Source of the DNA: Moniliophthora roreri
Taxonomy: Eukaryota; Basidiomycota; Agaricomycetes; Agaricales; Marasmiaceae
Reading direction: 5' to 3'
Length of the DNA: 64,000 bases
Assembly (NCBI GenBank): GCA_001466705.2
Contig: LATX02000254.1
Location: 1 to 64,000 of the forward strand
Of the stretch, positions 1 through 9,050 are shown one piece after another; the first letter of the stretch is position 1; each line of letters opens with the position of its first letter. A program made the translations under genes and the position numbers. Below the pieces are notes generated by a model. The model had not been told where the DNA came from. It made no database searches and worked only from the letters and a program-made list of their open reading frames with translations.

Positions 1-2
1 AC

Positions 3-911
3 TGGACTCAGACCCAGATGATGATAGAGATCTCAACTGCGGTTCTAGAGGAGATGGAAAAGAAGAAGAACAAAGGATCGAAGGTCGCGACACCGGACCC
101 TTTCGAAGGGGACAGGAAGGACACCAAGAGATTCCTAATGGAGACCAAAATTTACCTCCGCATGCACCCCACCGAATATGATAACGACGAAAAGAAGTGT
201 TTATTTTTACTGTCCTACCTGCGAGGAAAGAACACCGAATCATGGAAGAATGGACAAAGTGCGAAGATCTTTGAACCCAAGAGTGGGGCAACACCCCTGA
301 CGTTTCAGACACTCAAAGATGAGTTCAAAAAACATTATCTGCCGGCTGATATACAGGCTGAAGCACAGATCCGAATCGAAGAAGCAAAAATGACAGATCG
401 TGCCGACAACTACGTAAACGATTTCCAAGTTATGGCCGATGAATCAAGATACGGCGATCAAGCGCTCATACACATCTTTCGCAAGAGGTTACCCAACTCT
501 CTATCGGCAAAGATCTTGAATCAGCCGCAGGGTCGACCTGCTGATCTTGAAGGATGGTATGAAGCAGCAATCCGATATGATGAACAATACAAGTACTACG
601 AAGCCGTTCAAAAACCGAAAAGGTTCCAGATCGTTGACGATAAGAAAAAGAAGGTTTCAATCAACCGCATGACCAATCAGCTGAGCGACGAAGAACAAAA
701 GAAGTATATGGCCGATGGACGATGCTTCCGATGCGCTAAACAGGGACACATGTCTCGGGATTGCCCGACGAAACAGGGAGGAGAAGTCAAAGAAGAGAAG
801 AAGAAGCTCAGTGCCCGAGAAGCCTACGCAAAAATCCGGGCCATTGTACAGGACCAGGACATGGAGAAGCAGACAGAGATCTTGGACATTATGGAAGCAG
901 AGGGTTTTTGA
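3..911 (+). CDS. gag: Gag polyprotein of Gyp-1 (5' partial)
   Basis: Structural capsid/nucleocapsid protein of the retrotransposon. The frame is open from the window edge. An ATG at 18 exists, but comparison with the second element (Gyp-2, around 33.5-33.9 kb) shows gag continues upstream, so ATG 18 is probably internal. A capsid-like alpha-helical region is followed by a zinc knuckle C-x2-C-x4-H-x4-C at residues 236-249 counted from ATG 18, then a lysine-rich tail. Gag ends in Glu-Gly-Phe-stop; the same ending occurs in Gyp-2. Pol lies in the -1 frame and is probably reached by ribosomal frameshifting at the last two sense codons. Confidence 0.9.
   Translation, partial: WTQTQMMIEISTAVLEEMEKKKNKGSKVATPDPFEGDRKDTKRFLMETKIYLRMHPTEYDNDEKKCLFLLSYLRGKNTESWKNGQSAKIFEPKSGATPLTFQTLKDEFKKHYLPADIQAEAQIRIEEAKMTDRADNYVNDFQVMADESRYGDQALIHIFRKRLPNSLSAKILNQPQGRPADLEGWYEAAIRYDEQYKYYEAVQKPKRFQIVDDKKKKVSINRMTNQLSDEEQKKYMADGRCFRCAKQGHMSRDCPTKQGGEVKEEKKKLSAREAYAKIRAIVQDQDMEKQTEILDIMEAEGF
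902..908 (+). promoter_or_regulatory. Predicted -1 ribosomal frameshift site G GGT TTT
   Basis: In the gag frame the heptamer parses as X XXY YYZ (G GGT TTT) immediately before the gag stop TGA at 909-911. A -1 slip moves the ribosome from the gag frame into the pol frame, which is open through this point and continues to protease. Gyp-2 has the same heptamer at the same place (32669-32675, minus) followed by TAA. I did not fold the downstream RNA, so a stimulatory structure is untested. Confidence 0.75.
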
Positions 912-2293
912 AGTGGCAGAAGAGGCTGACGCTCTCCCCGCCACCCCCAATATCTATTTCAAATGTTGTATTAGCTAAGCAGTCACGAAACTCTATGCAC
1001 ATTCCCCTTGTTTACAACAACGAAATAGGAAAAGTCGGAACGAACGCGCTCCTAGATTCTGGAGCAGGAGGACTCTTCATGAGTCCTGAAAAGGCCTCGG
1101 AACTAGGCCTCGAACAAACGAAGCTACCCCATCGAATCAAGGTATTCAATGTCGATGGGACGGCCAACAAAACGGCATGGATTACAAGATCAGTAACGGC
1201 CACATACACTGTGGGAACTAAACGGCTAACGGATACCTTCTTCATTTCGGGCTTGGGAAGCGAAGAAGTTATTTTGGGACTACCCTGGCTACGGAAGTAC
1301 AATCCCAGCGTGGATTGGACCACGGGACGAACTACTTTCCCCAATAAATGGTACATCAGGATTCCTCGCATATCCGGGATCTTGGACTACGAAGCACCAG
1401 AGGAACTTATTCATCGGGTCAATATCAGAGCTAAGTTGTCCACCTCCCAGAAACTACAGCACGACGCTGACGATAATCACCCGGTTACGACCACGACAAT
1501 ACCCGAGTACTTGTCTCAATACCAAGGGCAATTCGAAGATAAAGAAGCCGAACGCTTTCCAATATTGCAGTCATATGATCACGCAATCGAGCTCAAACCA
1601 GAATTTACCCCACGAGATTGCAAGGTTTACTCCCTCACGGCTTTGGAACAGGCGGAACTGGACAACTTCCTCGCGGAGAATCTCCGGAAAGGATACATCC
1701 GGAAGTCTAAATCTCCGATGGCATCCCCGTTCTTCTTTGTAGGAAAGAAGGAGAAAGGGAAGCTACGACCAACTCAAGATTACAGGAGATTGAGCCACGG
1801 GACCGTAAAAAATGTATACTCTCTACCCCTCGTCTCTGATCTAATCGACAGACTCAATGGTGCTACGATCTTCTCGAAACTGGACCTTCGGAACGGTTAC
1901 AATAACGTCAGAATCAAGGATGGGGACCAGTGGAAAGCGGCCTTCAAGACTAATAGGGGGCTTTTCGAACCCACCGTTATGTTTTTTGGATTGATGAACA
2001 GCCCGGCGACCTTTCAGGCATTTATGGATGACGTACTACAAGACTTCATGGCCGAAGGATGGTGCCTAGTATACATGGACGACATCCTCATCTATTCGCA
2101 AAACGAAGAACAACACCGAGAACGGACCATGCGGCTTCTGCAACGATTAAAGGAACAGGACCTGTACTTGAAGCCTCACAAATGCAAGTTTGACGTCCAC
2201 GAAATCGACTTCCTGGGACTCGTTATCAGGCCAGGACAAATCGCGATGGACCCTACAAAGTTATCAGGAATCAGCAAATGGCCAGCACCGTGA
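905..2293 (+). CDS. pol: Pol of Gyp-1, protease and reverse transcriptase part, ending at in-frame TGA
   Basis: N-terminal half of the Gag-Pol fusion entered by the -1 shift. It holds an aspartic protease with the catalytic Asp-Ser-Gly at 1055-1063. The reverse transcriptase follows, with the Leu-Asp-Leu-Arg-Asn-Gly-Tyr region and the catalytic Tyr-Met-Asp-Asp at 2072-2083. The reading frame is cut by TGA at 2291-2293. The frame continues without shift on the other side, so this is a single nonsense change at a position where related proteins usually have Lys or Arg. There is no methionine at the frame entry, consistent with expression only as a Gag-Pol fusion. This copy probably cannot make full Pol unless the TGA is read through. 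Confidence 0.9.
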   Translation, partial: FLKWQKRLTLSPPPPISISNVVLAKQSRNSMHIPLVYNNEIGKVGTNALLDSGAGGLFMSPEKASELGLEQTKLPHRIKVFNVDGTANKTAWITRSVTATYTVGTKRLTDTFFISGLGSEEVILGLPWLRKYNPSVDWTTGRTTFPNKWYIRIPRISGILDYEAPEELIHRVNIRAKLSTSQKLQHDADDNHPVTTTTIPEYLSQYQGQFEDKEAERFPILQSYDHAIELKPEFTPRDCKVYSLTALEQAELDNFLAENLRKGYIRKSKSPMASPFFFVGKKEKGKLRPTQDYRRLSHGTVKNVYSLPLVSDLIDRLNGATIFSKLDLRNGYNNVRIKDGDQWKAAFKTNRGLFEPTVMFFGLMNSPATFQAFMDDVLQDFMAEGWCLVYMDDILIYSQNEEQHRERTMRLLQRLKEQDLYLKPHKCKFDVHEIDFLGLVIRPGQIAMDPTKLSGISKWPAP

Positions 2294-4390
2294 ACTGTGA
2301 CCGGAGTACGAAGCTTTACGGGGTTTACGAACTTTTACCGGAAATTTATCGGAAATTATTCTGCAATCGCGAAGCCACTCTATGACTTGACAAAAAAGGG
2401 GGTGCCGTTCAATTGGACCACGGAATGTGACCAGGCGTTTAACACATTGAAGCGACGTTTCCAACAAGAACCCGTGCTGCGGCTACCGGATCCGGCGCGA
2501 GCATTCGTTATTGAGACTGACGCTTCAAAATGGGCATCAGGAGGGGTCTTACGACAAGAGGGACTGGACGGAGAATTACACCCATGCGGATACATCTCAC
2601 ATGCGTTTGATGCAACAGAAAGGAACTACGAGATTTATGACAGAGAACTCTTTGCAATTGTGCGGGCACTGCAGACCTGGAGACATTATTTGATGGAAGG
2701 CCCCCACCCGGTGACTGTCCTATGCGATCATAAGAATCTGACTTACTTCCGGACAGCACAGAAATTGAATCGGCGGCAAGCTAGATGGAGCCTTATCTTG
2801 TCAATGTTCGACTTGCGACTGGTGCACGTCCCAGGACGAGAGATGGTACAATCGGATGCGTTATCGCGAAGGGATGATCATGTCCAGGGGATCGATGATG
2901 ATAACGACGATGTCATCCTCTTGCCGGAACGGCTATTCATCAATGTTGTCGATCTAGACTTACAAGCTAAGTTAAAAGATCGTCTGGGGTCCGATGACTT
3001 TCACAAGATGACACTAGAATCGTTAACTACGAAGGGGTTGCCACCGATCAAGTCGGCGCTGTCGGATTGGGAAGTGAACGATAGCCTCATACGGTATCGA
3101 GGCCGGATCTATGTGCCAGACGACGTAGTACTCCGACGAGAAATCACGAGGACGATTCACGAGGGACAGCCGTTTGGACATCCGGGACAGTTTGGGACGT
3201 TGGACTTAGTACAGAGGGATTATTGGTGGCCGGGAATGGCGAAGTTCGTGAAAAGCTTCGTGGACGGCTGCGCGGTTTGCCAACAAATGAAGATCAATAC
3301 CCATCCGACGAAGGTTGGCTTACAGCCGATCGCGGGAGTACCCAATGCAACCCCTTTCCAGGTGATCACGATGGATCTAGTAACGGACTTGCCAGAGTCA
3401 CACGGTTTTGATACTATAATGGTCGTGGTAGACCATTCGTCTTTGAAGGGGGTAATTTTTATCCCATGCACCAAAACATTGGACGCCCCCCAGGCGGCGG
3501 AACTCCTCTTACGAAACATATACAAACGATACGGATTACCGGACAAAATCATATCCGATCGAGACCCCAGATTCGTGGCAGCTGTCTCTCAAGAAACAAT
3601 GAGACTTCTGGGAGTCAAACATGCGATGAGTACCGCTTATCATCCACAAAGTGACGGAGAAACTGAAAGGGTCAATCAGGAAATGGAAATTTACCTGAGA
3701 ATGTTTTGCTCAAAGGAACAAACTGAATGGAGCTCGTACCTACACATGGCGGAATTCGCTCACAACAATAGGACTCACTCCGTGACACGAAATTCTCCAT
3801 TCTTCATGATTATGGGTTACAACCCGAGACCGTTACCCACGGCATTCGAACCGACCTCCGTCCCATCAGTGGAAGAATGGCTGAATAAGCTGCGGAAGTT
3901 ACGAGGAGATGTAGCAGGAATGATGGAGATAGCGCAAAGAAAGATGATCAAAAGAGCAGAAAAGGGGACGGATAAGTTCATAGAAGGGCAAAAGGTGTGG
4001 CTAGAAGGGAAGAACCTGGACTTCGGATATCCAAGCAAAAAACTCTCCCCCAAACGAGAAGGACCTTTTGTTATCGACAAGGTCATGGGGCCGGTAACAT
4101 ACAGGCTCAAACTCCCGCATCAGTGGAAAATCCACCCCGTTTTCCACGCTGGGTTACTAAGGCCGTACAAAGAAACTGAAGCACATGGAAGAAACTTCTT
4201 AGAACCACCACCGGACATAATAGAGGGTCACGAAGAGTTCGAAATCGAAGCCATCATTGGTCACAAGCCGCTGCGGAGACCTAGACGCTTCCTCGTGTCT
4301 TGGAAAGGGTTCGATTCGTCGCACAATGAATGGAAAACCAAACCAGAGATGGAGCTGTACCTTGACTATATAGTCAAGAACAAGCTGTAG
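2294..4390 (+). pseudogene. pol: Pol of Gyp-1, RNase H, integrase and chromodomain part, downstream of the TGA
   Basis: Same frame as the preceding Pol segment. It begins in the RT connection region, followed by RNase H (Glu-Thr-Asp-Ala-Ser-Lys near 2515). The integrase has an HHCC zinc domain around 3170-3290 and a DDE core (Asp near 3373, Ser-Asp-Arg-Asp near 3555, and His-Pro-Gln-Ser-Asp-Gly with the catalytic Glu near 3660). About 50 residues of chromodomain end the protein (4235-4387), including Leu-Val-Ser-Trp-Lys-Gly. In chromoviruses this domain steers integration toward particular chromatin marks. Called a pseudogene only because the TGA at 2291 separates it from its start; otherwise it is intact. 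Stop TAG at 4388-4390. Confidence 0.9.
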
Positions 4391-4411
4391 CCGAAAGAAC
4401 CCATCCCCACA

Positions 4412-5773
4412 ATGTCCCATGCAACCAGCCCTTCCAGTAACAGTTCTTACAGCGTGCGCAGCCTGCCTGACACTCCCTCCGGAATCACTGCTTTTGCCGA
4501 CGACATCACCCATACCGGACCCTTTCATCCCTCTCCCTTTGAGCTCTTATTCTTGGTCAATACCGGAGGACACGACGACACCCTTCGAAACGCGTCTGTG
4601 GGACAGCCCCACCTACAGTACGCCATTGACGGTCTTATACGACTTCGGGCCCAATGTGTCTCCCTCAATGCAATCATTGAGGAGACAAATGTATACCCGG
4701 CTAATCTTGTGTTCAATGCAGTAGCCGCGGGACCCGCCCCGTTGATCCTGCAGGGGCCGATAACAGTACCTCCCCTTCCTCCTCATTCTGATCCCTTTGA
4801 ACCACAACTCTCCATTCCTACGCCTCCTTTAGGTTCCTTCTCCACGGACGTTTGCGACACAGATCCAAATAGTCCAGAGTTCCTACGAGCAACGGCAACG
4901 TACAACGCAAGGATCCGGGCAGCTGTGGAGCTTGCCCGCGATCAGCACAACTTTTGCCCCCGTTATACCCAAACAGAGCCTGTTTTACCTCGGCAGGCTG
5001 ATCCCTCCGCCGTGGTCCCCAAGCTCGAGTCCCCCGCCAGTCCTGATCCCATCAAGTCCGAACCCGATTCCAATGCCTCCTCCGACCTCGTCTATCCCTC
5101 TGACAGCTCAAGTAGGGATTCGAGCCCCATATACGCCCAGTCCATTGGTGTCGCCACGGCATCTCCCTCTCCGACCCCCGGGCCTTCGAGCCCCAAACCT
5201 CAGCCCGAGTCTCCACCAGCACCCGCTCCCTCAGACCCCTTCAACCCCTTCGACGTCAACGATGAACCCCTTGCCCCCTCCACAGTACCTTTCCTGGCAA
5301 GTGGGCAATTCAACCCCGCCTTCGTTAGTATCCGAGACATCGCCCACGCCAACCCTGGAGTACCGCTCGACGCGAGAACGTATACCAACACCTGGGGTGA
5401 CTGGACCCCGACCCGATACAGCCCCGCCGATTGGAGCTCCACCCGGTATAGTGGAACCAGCTTCAGTATGGGACGACGAGACCGTCTCCGAAACACCGGA
5501 ACAGGCGGAGCGGCGGGCGACCGTGGAGGAAGTTCACGAATTTCTTTGTGCCCTGTGTGCCGAGTGGCGTACCACCGCGCCCAACACTGTCCGAGCTATC
5601 GTTGCAAGGAGTGCGGACTATTTGCACCTGGGCATATACCTTGGCATTGTAGTCTCCGACGAAGGCCACATCGGTTTCCTAGAACGGACAATCCCGGGAG
5701 CACACGGCCTCCTAACTACGATCTCTATGGGTGTGACTACGACGATGACCTCCACGGAGACAGAGAACAGTAA
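4412..5773 (+). CDS. ORF3 of Gyp-1: Pro/Ser-rich protein with a Cys/His cluster
   Basis: 453-codon frame starting 21 bases after the pol stop and in the same frame as pol, so TAG read-through would extend Pol into it. The N-terminal quarter has a short hydrophobic patch (Phe-Glu-Leu-Leu-Phe-Leu). The middle is rich in Pro, Ser and Asp. Near the C-terminus, 5549-5650 encodes C-x2-C-x4-H-x4-C-x4-C-x2-C-x6-H-x3-H-C, followed by an arginine cluster. Gyp-2 has the equivalent frame at 27845-29068 with the same start region and all nine Cys/His positions kept. I recognise no named family. A nucleic-acid-binding or accessory role is inference. It overlaps ORF4 in the +1 frame. Confidence 0.65.
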   Translation: MSHATSPSSNSSYSVRSLPDTPSGITAFADDITHTGPFHPSPFELLFLVNTGGHDDTLRNASVGQPHLQYAIDGLIRLRAQCVSLNAIIEETNVYPANLVFNAVAAGPAPLILQGPITVPPLPPHSDPFEPQLSIPTPPLGSFSTDVCDTDPNSPEFLRATATYNARIRAAVELARDQHNFCPRYTQTEPVLPRQADPSAVVPKLESPASPDPIKSEPDSNASSDLVYPSDSSSRDSSPIYAQSIGVATASPSPTPGPSSPKPQPESPPAPAPSDPFNPFDVNDEPLAPSTVPFLASGQFNPAFVSIRDIAHANPGVPLDARTYTNTWGDWTPTRYSPADWSSTRYSGTSFSMGRRDRLRNTGTGGAAGDRGGSSRISLCPVCRVAYHRAQHCPSYRCKECGLFAPGHIPWHCSLRRRPHRFPRTDNPGSTRPPNYDLYGCDYDDDLHGDREQ

Positions 5774-5912
5774 TGGACAGGAAGCCGGTGAAGTGACTGA
5801 TCCTGACGACTTGGTGCCGATGTTTGTGGGGATTCCCGACCATGGGCCGCAAGACGTGACTCTGCTGGACGGTCGGGTCGTACAAGTGGTCAGAATGGGA
5901 TCTGCCATGTAA
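4932..5912 (+). CDS. ORF4 of Gyp-1: conserved C-terminal frame overlapping ORF3
   Basis: 326-codon frame, +1 relative to ORF3, closing 11 bases before the 3' LTR. The first two thirds are low-complexity Pro/Ser and may be open by composition alone. From about 5463 onward the sequence is matched by the same +1 frame in Gyp-2 (28101 down to 27583): Ser-Val-Trp-Asp-Asp-Glu, then Glu-Val-His, Leu-Cys-Ala, Thr-Ala-Pro, Ile-Val, Glu-Gly and Thr-Ile-Pro-x-Ala-His. I count about 29 identities in an ungapped 60-residue block. Function unknown. It may be translated after a +1 shift from ORF3, from its own start, or from a spliced RNA. Confidence 0.6.
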   Translation: MPAISTTFAPVIPKQSLFYLGRLIPPPWSPSSSPPPVLIPSSPNPIPMPPPTSSIPLTAQVGIRAPYTPSPLVSPRHLPLRPPGLRAPNLSPSLHQHPLPQTPSTPSTSTMNPLPPPQYLSWQVGNSTPPSLVSETSPTPTLEYRSTRERIPTPGVTGPRPDTAPPIGAPPGIVEPASVWDDETVSETPEQAERRATVEEVHEFLCALCAEWRTTAPNTVRAIVARSADYLHLGIYLGIVVSDEGHIGFLERTIPGAHGLLTTISMGVTTTMTSTETENSNGQEAGEVTDPDDLVPMFVGIPDHGPQDVTLLDGRVVQVVRMGSAM

Positions 5913-5920
5913 AGACGGGC
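5911..5920 (+). other. Polypurine-tract-like site of Gyp-1
   Basis: AAAGACGGGC lies three bases before the 3' LTR. The same decamer with one change occurs just before the 3' LTR of Gyp-2 on the minus strand (about 27564-27573). This is the expected place for plus-strand DNA priming. It is short and interrupted, so the call rests on position and conservation. Confidence 0.6.
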
Positions 5921-5923
5921 TAG

Positions 5924-6316
5924 TGTTACGAACACAGACATTTTCTCTTTTTCTCTTGTAAACTATCATGTGGACCGTGTTCTCTCTGTACTATCATCTG
6001 ACCATGCTTCTCTTTTCAGTTTCTTCTTCTATAAACTCGATAAAGACTCCAATGTAACTTTACTAATCGTTCGATACATTTCCAAGACGTTCTAGTAGTT
6101 ACAAACGAGTACATACATTGTACGTATTTAAGACTGGACGATTGGGTCGTAGCTCTCCAGCTTGACCTGGTTGAATCATACCTTGTGCTAGCAAAGAACC
6201 GCTGGAACTCAGAACCTCAGAAACCTCTGAGCAAACTCGAACTTGAACCTTAGAAACTCTTCATTGCCTTCGGGTTTTGTAGAGGTTGTTGACGTTGCTG
6301 TGCAAGTGACGTAACA
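5924..6316 (+). repeat. 3' LTR of Gyp-1
   Basis: 393 bp bounded by TGTTAC and GTAACA, the same terminal inverted hexamers as the Gyp-2 LTRs. It contains the promoter elements listed separately. The left edge follows the polypurine-like site; the right edge abuts DUF6589-type coding sequence. Confidence 0.85.
6125..6168 (+). promoter_or_regulatory. LTR promoter and predicted self-primer of Gyp-1
   Basis: TATTTAAG at 6125-6132 lies 32 bases upstream of CCAGCTTGACCT (6157-6168). The equivalent motif of Gyp-2 is the complement of its primer-binding site, with a TATA box at exactly the same distance. I infer that transcription starts at or near 6157 and that the RNA 5' end folds back to prime reverse transcription. 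Confidence 0.65.
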
Positions 6317-7912
6317 GGTACAGGAAATGAGCATATTGATGCTTTCCTGTAGCTCAAAAAATCCACATCCAAGGTATGAAGCTCCACTCAACCCATCCAA
6401 TGTCACCAGTGTTCATAGCCCAAGATATTTCCTCATATAATAGAAAGAGTTGCTGCCATTGCAGCATGTTCTCAAAGGTGAGATCCCATGCCTGTAATAA
6501 TAGTTTCATGTCCTGAACTGAGTCACCCACATCACAGACATACTCTCTGCAGAGTATGGTGGCAAGTTTCTCCAAATTATCATAGGAGGGGTCTGACACA
6601 GCAAATTCCTTGAGGCTTTCATATGATGTATATTTTGCCACCACACTGTGCCAGCAATCAGCTCATTCCACAGCTCCAATATGCTGAATGACTTCATGCA
6701 TCTGGCAGAATCCTGGACCCTTTTTAATTTTTCCAGTCTCATTTGGGCAGGTCTTGCAGGAACTTCCAATGATTGAACCATTGTCAACAATTGAGCTTTG
6801 TAGACATATAGAGTGGGTCAGGAAACTCCTCTATGAATGCTTTCAAGATTTTACCATTATCAAATGTTTTTGAGCCTTTGTTCTTGATCTGCTCTTGTGA
6901 CTCCATGTTGAAGGGGAATGAAAGTTCCAGAGGTGAGATGGATGAGGTTTGAGCTTTTGTCATGAATATTTGGTGTTGCATGGGACTGATTTATGTCAAC
7001 ATTATCAAATGTGATCCCAGAAAGCAAGTGTCAGCCAAGTTCTTCAACATCAATAGCATGGTCCTTCTGGAGAGTATGAACCATTTTATCAATAATGGAG
7101 CTTGACACTGACACTCCTAGATAGGCTAGGACCTCAATGATACTAGCTGCAGCACTATTGGTATGCAGGAAAATACCCAGAAGTGCTTAAAGAGTATTGC
7201 ATCAGCTGTTGATGCTCTGCATAAGCAGGCTAACACAGACAACCTGCTTCTTTTCAGCAGATAAATACAGGTATAGATAGCATTATATTCAAGATAACCA
7301 CAATGTGAACCAAAGCCTCCCTCTGCATTTCAGCTTGCTCTTCTTGGTTGGCCAGTATCTCATTCTCATCCTCAGTATCTTTCTGCTCCAAATCTCCTCC
7401 CTCACTATTAAAGAGGTCTTGCACCCTGCCCACATCTTCTTTGTCCTTCCCCTTTCCCTTTTTGGACCTGCAATACTGTTTCCTTGCTACTCAAGCCTTG
7501 GCTAGTCTTGTCCATCTGCACTCAACAACCTTTCCATCAGTTGCCAGATATATGATGCATGGTCTTCTATGTGAGAAGAAAGGTGATCGATATCAATTTC
7601 TTCCAGATCTTATCATTTTGCATTTACTGCATTGAAATGGAAGCCAGTATTGATATTTGTGAGGCATAAGATCTCATCAGTGAAAATCTGTGTGGCCTTC
7701 TGTATAGACCATGACACAATGTCAGGACTGACCCTGGGGTTCTGCTTTAATGCATCAAGTATGGAAGGGCCAGTGATGTTGTAGCGATCATAAATGTCAC
7801 TGTGGCAGAGTGCAGAGAGAATAAATGACTTGGGAGAGATATTGAACTGGCTCTGCAGCTCTTCAAATATTCGGGAAATAATGTCAGAGGTCATCAAGTT
7901 GTGGGGTGTCAA
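6317..7912 (-). pseudogene. Decayed DUF6589-type gene, interrupted by Gyp-1
   Basis: Minus-strand fragments in several frames match the layout of agaricomycete DUF6589 proteins. A Leu-Thr-Ser-Gly-x-x-x-Pro-Leu-Gln-His-Gly-Val-Thr stretch occurs near 6900-6940, and Gly-Asp-Ile-Gly-x-Val-Glu near 6390-6400. The latter is followed, across a TGA, by Ala-Thr-Gly-Lys-His-x-Tyr-Ala next to 6317. The reading is cut exactly where the Gyp-1 LTR starts, so the C-terminal half should lie beyond the left edge of the window. Several stops and frame changes, and A+T-rich, CpG-poor sequence, show long decay. Function of the family is unknown to me; it is repeated in mushroom genomes. Confidence 0.6.
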
Positions 7913-8302
7913 GCAAGAACCAATGTTGTATTAGAGACCCTGCTAGTACTCTACACTTTGAAATTCAAGACAGAGGACTCAGCCGGCGTGCGTTATCATA
8001 AACCCAATCAAGCGGTGAACCAGTGATGCAACTACCTTTGCAAATGATGCCTAAGAGCGGACCAGGTTAAGGCAGAATAGGCGGCCCGATAACATTGTGC
8101 CAGCCGCCCTGTGAAGAGTTTGTGGGATTTAGGTCGCGATGTGATTGGCTGATGACTCTCTTCATAGGACGGATGGGAAGGAGCCTGTTCATTTCATGAT
8201 TTGAGACTTCAATTGTTAAAGGTATATCAAATCGAGACCACAACGAAGCTAATGGCGATGCTCTAGTAATCGCAATCGTCCAAGGTCAATAAGGTAACAA
8301 CC
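7913..8302. other. Intergenic, no gene recognised
   Basis: Base composition returns to normal CpG content here. I see no coding frame, RNA gene or repeat. It contains the 3' flank of the secreted-protein gene that ends at 8303. Confidence 0.5.
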
Positions 8303-9050
8303 CTACAACCCTATGCCAATCCCGAGTCCAAGCGAAATCCCGATCGACGCACCCAAATCAACAAAGACCCCAATTCCCAACTGCACAAGTATATCGCCTA
8401 GATCAACCAAAACACTAACGGCCAAATTCACATATACGCTGACGTCGGTCAATAGACCTCCCAGCACGGTTGTGACAACGTCGACGCCGAGGGACGCCTG
8501 AACAGAGGTGGCGAGATCGACAATGAGCTACGGGGTGTCCATTAAGTAGTCAGACACTGAGAGACGAAAAAACAATTTACCGAGATGATCGCGTAAGTAG
8601 CCTGACCAACTTCTTGGGAGTTTCGGCCGCCAAAGATGATACCAATGTCGACCTTGGCCTCGATGTGGGCCTGTAGAGCCGCGTGCACTTGGCTGATGTG
8701 TCCCTGGATGGTTTTGGCGTGTTTCTGCAATTTATCTGCAGAAATGGCTTTGTCGCTTTCTGTTCCAGACGCAAAAGATGTCAGGTTGGTCCAACCGTAT
8801 AAACGAAACTGGACTCACTAACGGCATCAACCTCAACTTTGATCTTGGCTGCAACCGCGATCAAGATATCGTACACATTCTGGTTTGCGCGGATATCCAG
8901 GGCTCCGAGCTCAGGGAGAGGAGAAGGTGAACGAGCTTCAAGAGGAGCAACGACGCCAACGTTAGCCTTGGGGTTCGGAAGGGCAGAGACCTGCCAGTTT
9001 AGGGCGAAAAGGAAGAAAAAGAGCGAAAGGACTGTGCGCCAAGTTTGCAT
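8303..9050 (-). CDS. Small secreted protein, three exons (paralogue 1)
   Basis: Exons 9050-8819, 8759-8581 and 8527-8303, joined by introns of 59 and 53 bp with GT-AG ends. All phases agree and give 211 residues. The start is a signal peptide (Met-Gln-Thr-Trp, then a Leu/Phe-rich core ending in Val-Ser-Ala-Leu-Pro), so secretion is expected. The middle exon is helical and charged; the last exon is strongly hydrophobic (Val/Leu/Gly-rich, ending Gly-Ile-Gly-Leu), perhaps membrane-seeking or a self-associating core. No known domain recognised. A paralogue with the same exon phases and an equal-length middle exon (179 nt) lies at 11797-12591 on the same strand. Function unknown. Confidence 0.8.

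Larger units (their letters stand above)
1..6316 (+). mobile_element. Ty3/gypsy chromovirus Gyp-1, 5' end cut by window edge
   Basis: LTR retrotransposon on the plus strand. In order: gag with one CCHC zinc knuckle, a -1 frameshift signal, protease, reverse transcriptase, RNase H, integrase and a C-terminal chromodomain, then two extra overlapping frames (ORF3, ORF4), a short polypurine tract and a 393-bp 3' LTR. The order RT-RNase H-integrase-chromodomain defines the chromovirus branch of Ty3/gypsy. The 5' LTR and about 130 gag codons lie left of the window. The only coding defect seen inside the window is a TGA at 2291-2293 in pol. It interrupts a DUF6589-type gene that resumes at 6317; GGTAC at 6317-6321 is the expected target-site duplicate, whose partner is outside the window. 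Confidence 0.93.

Noticed and set aside
1012..1371. 119-codon minus-strand frame
   Set aside because: Shadow of the conserved protease frame of Gyp-1.
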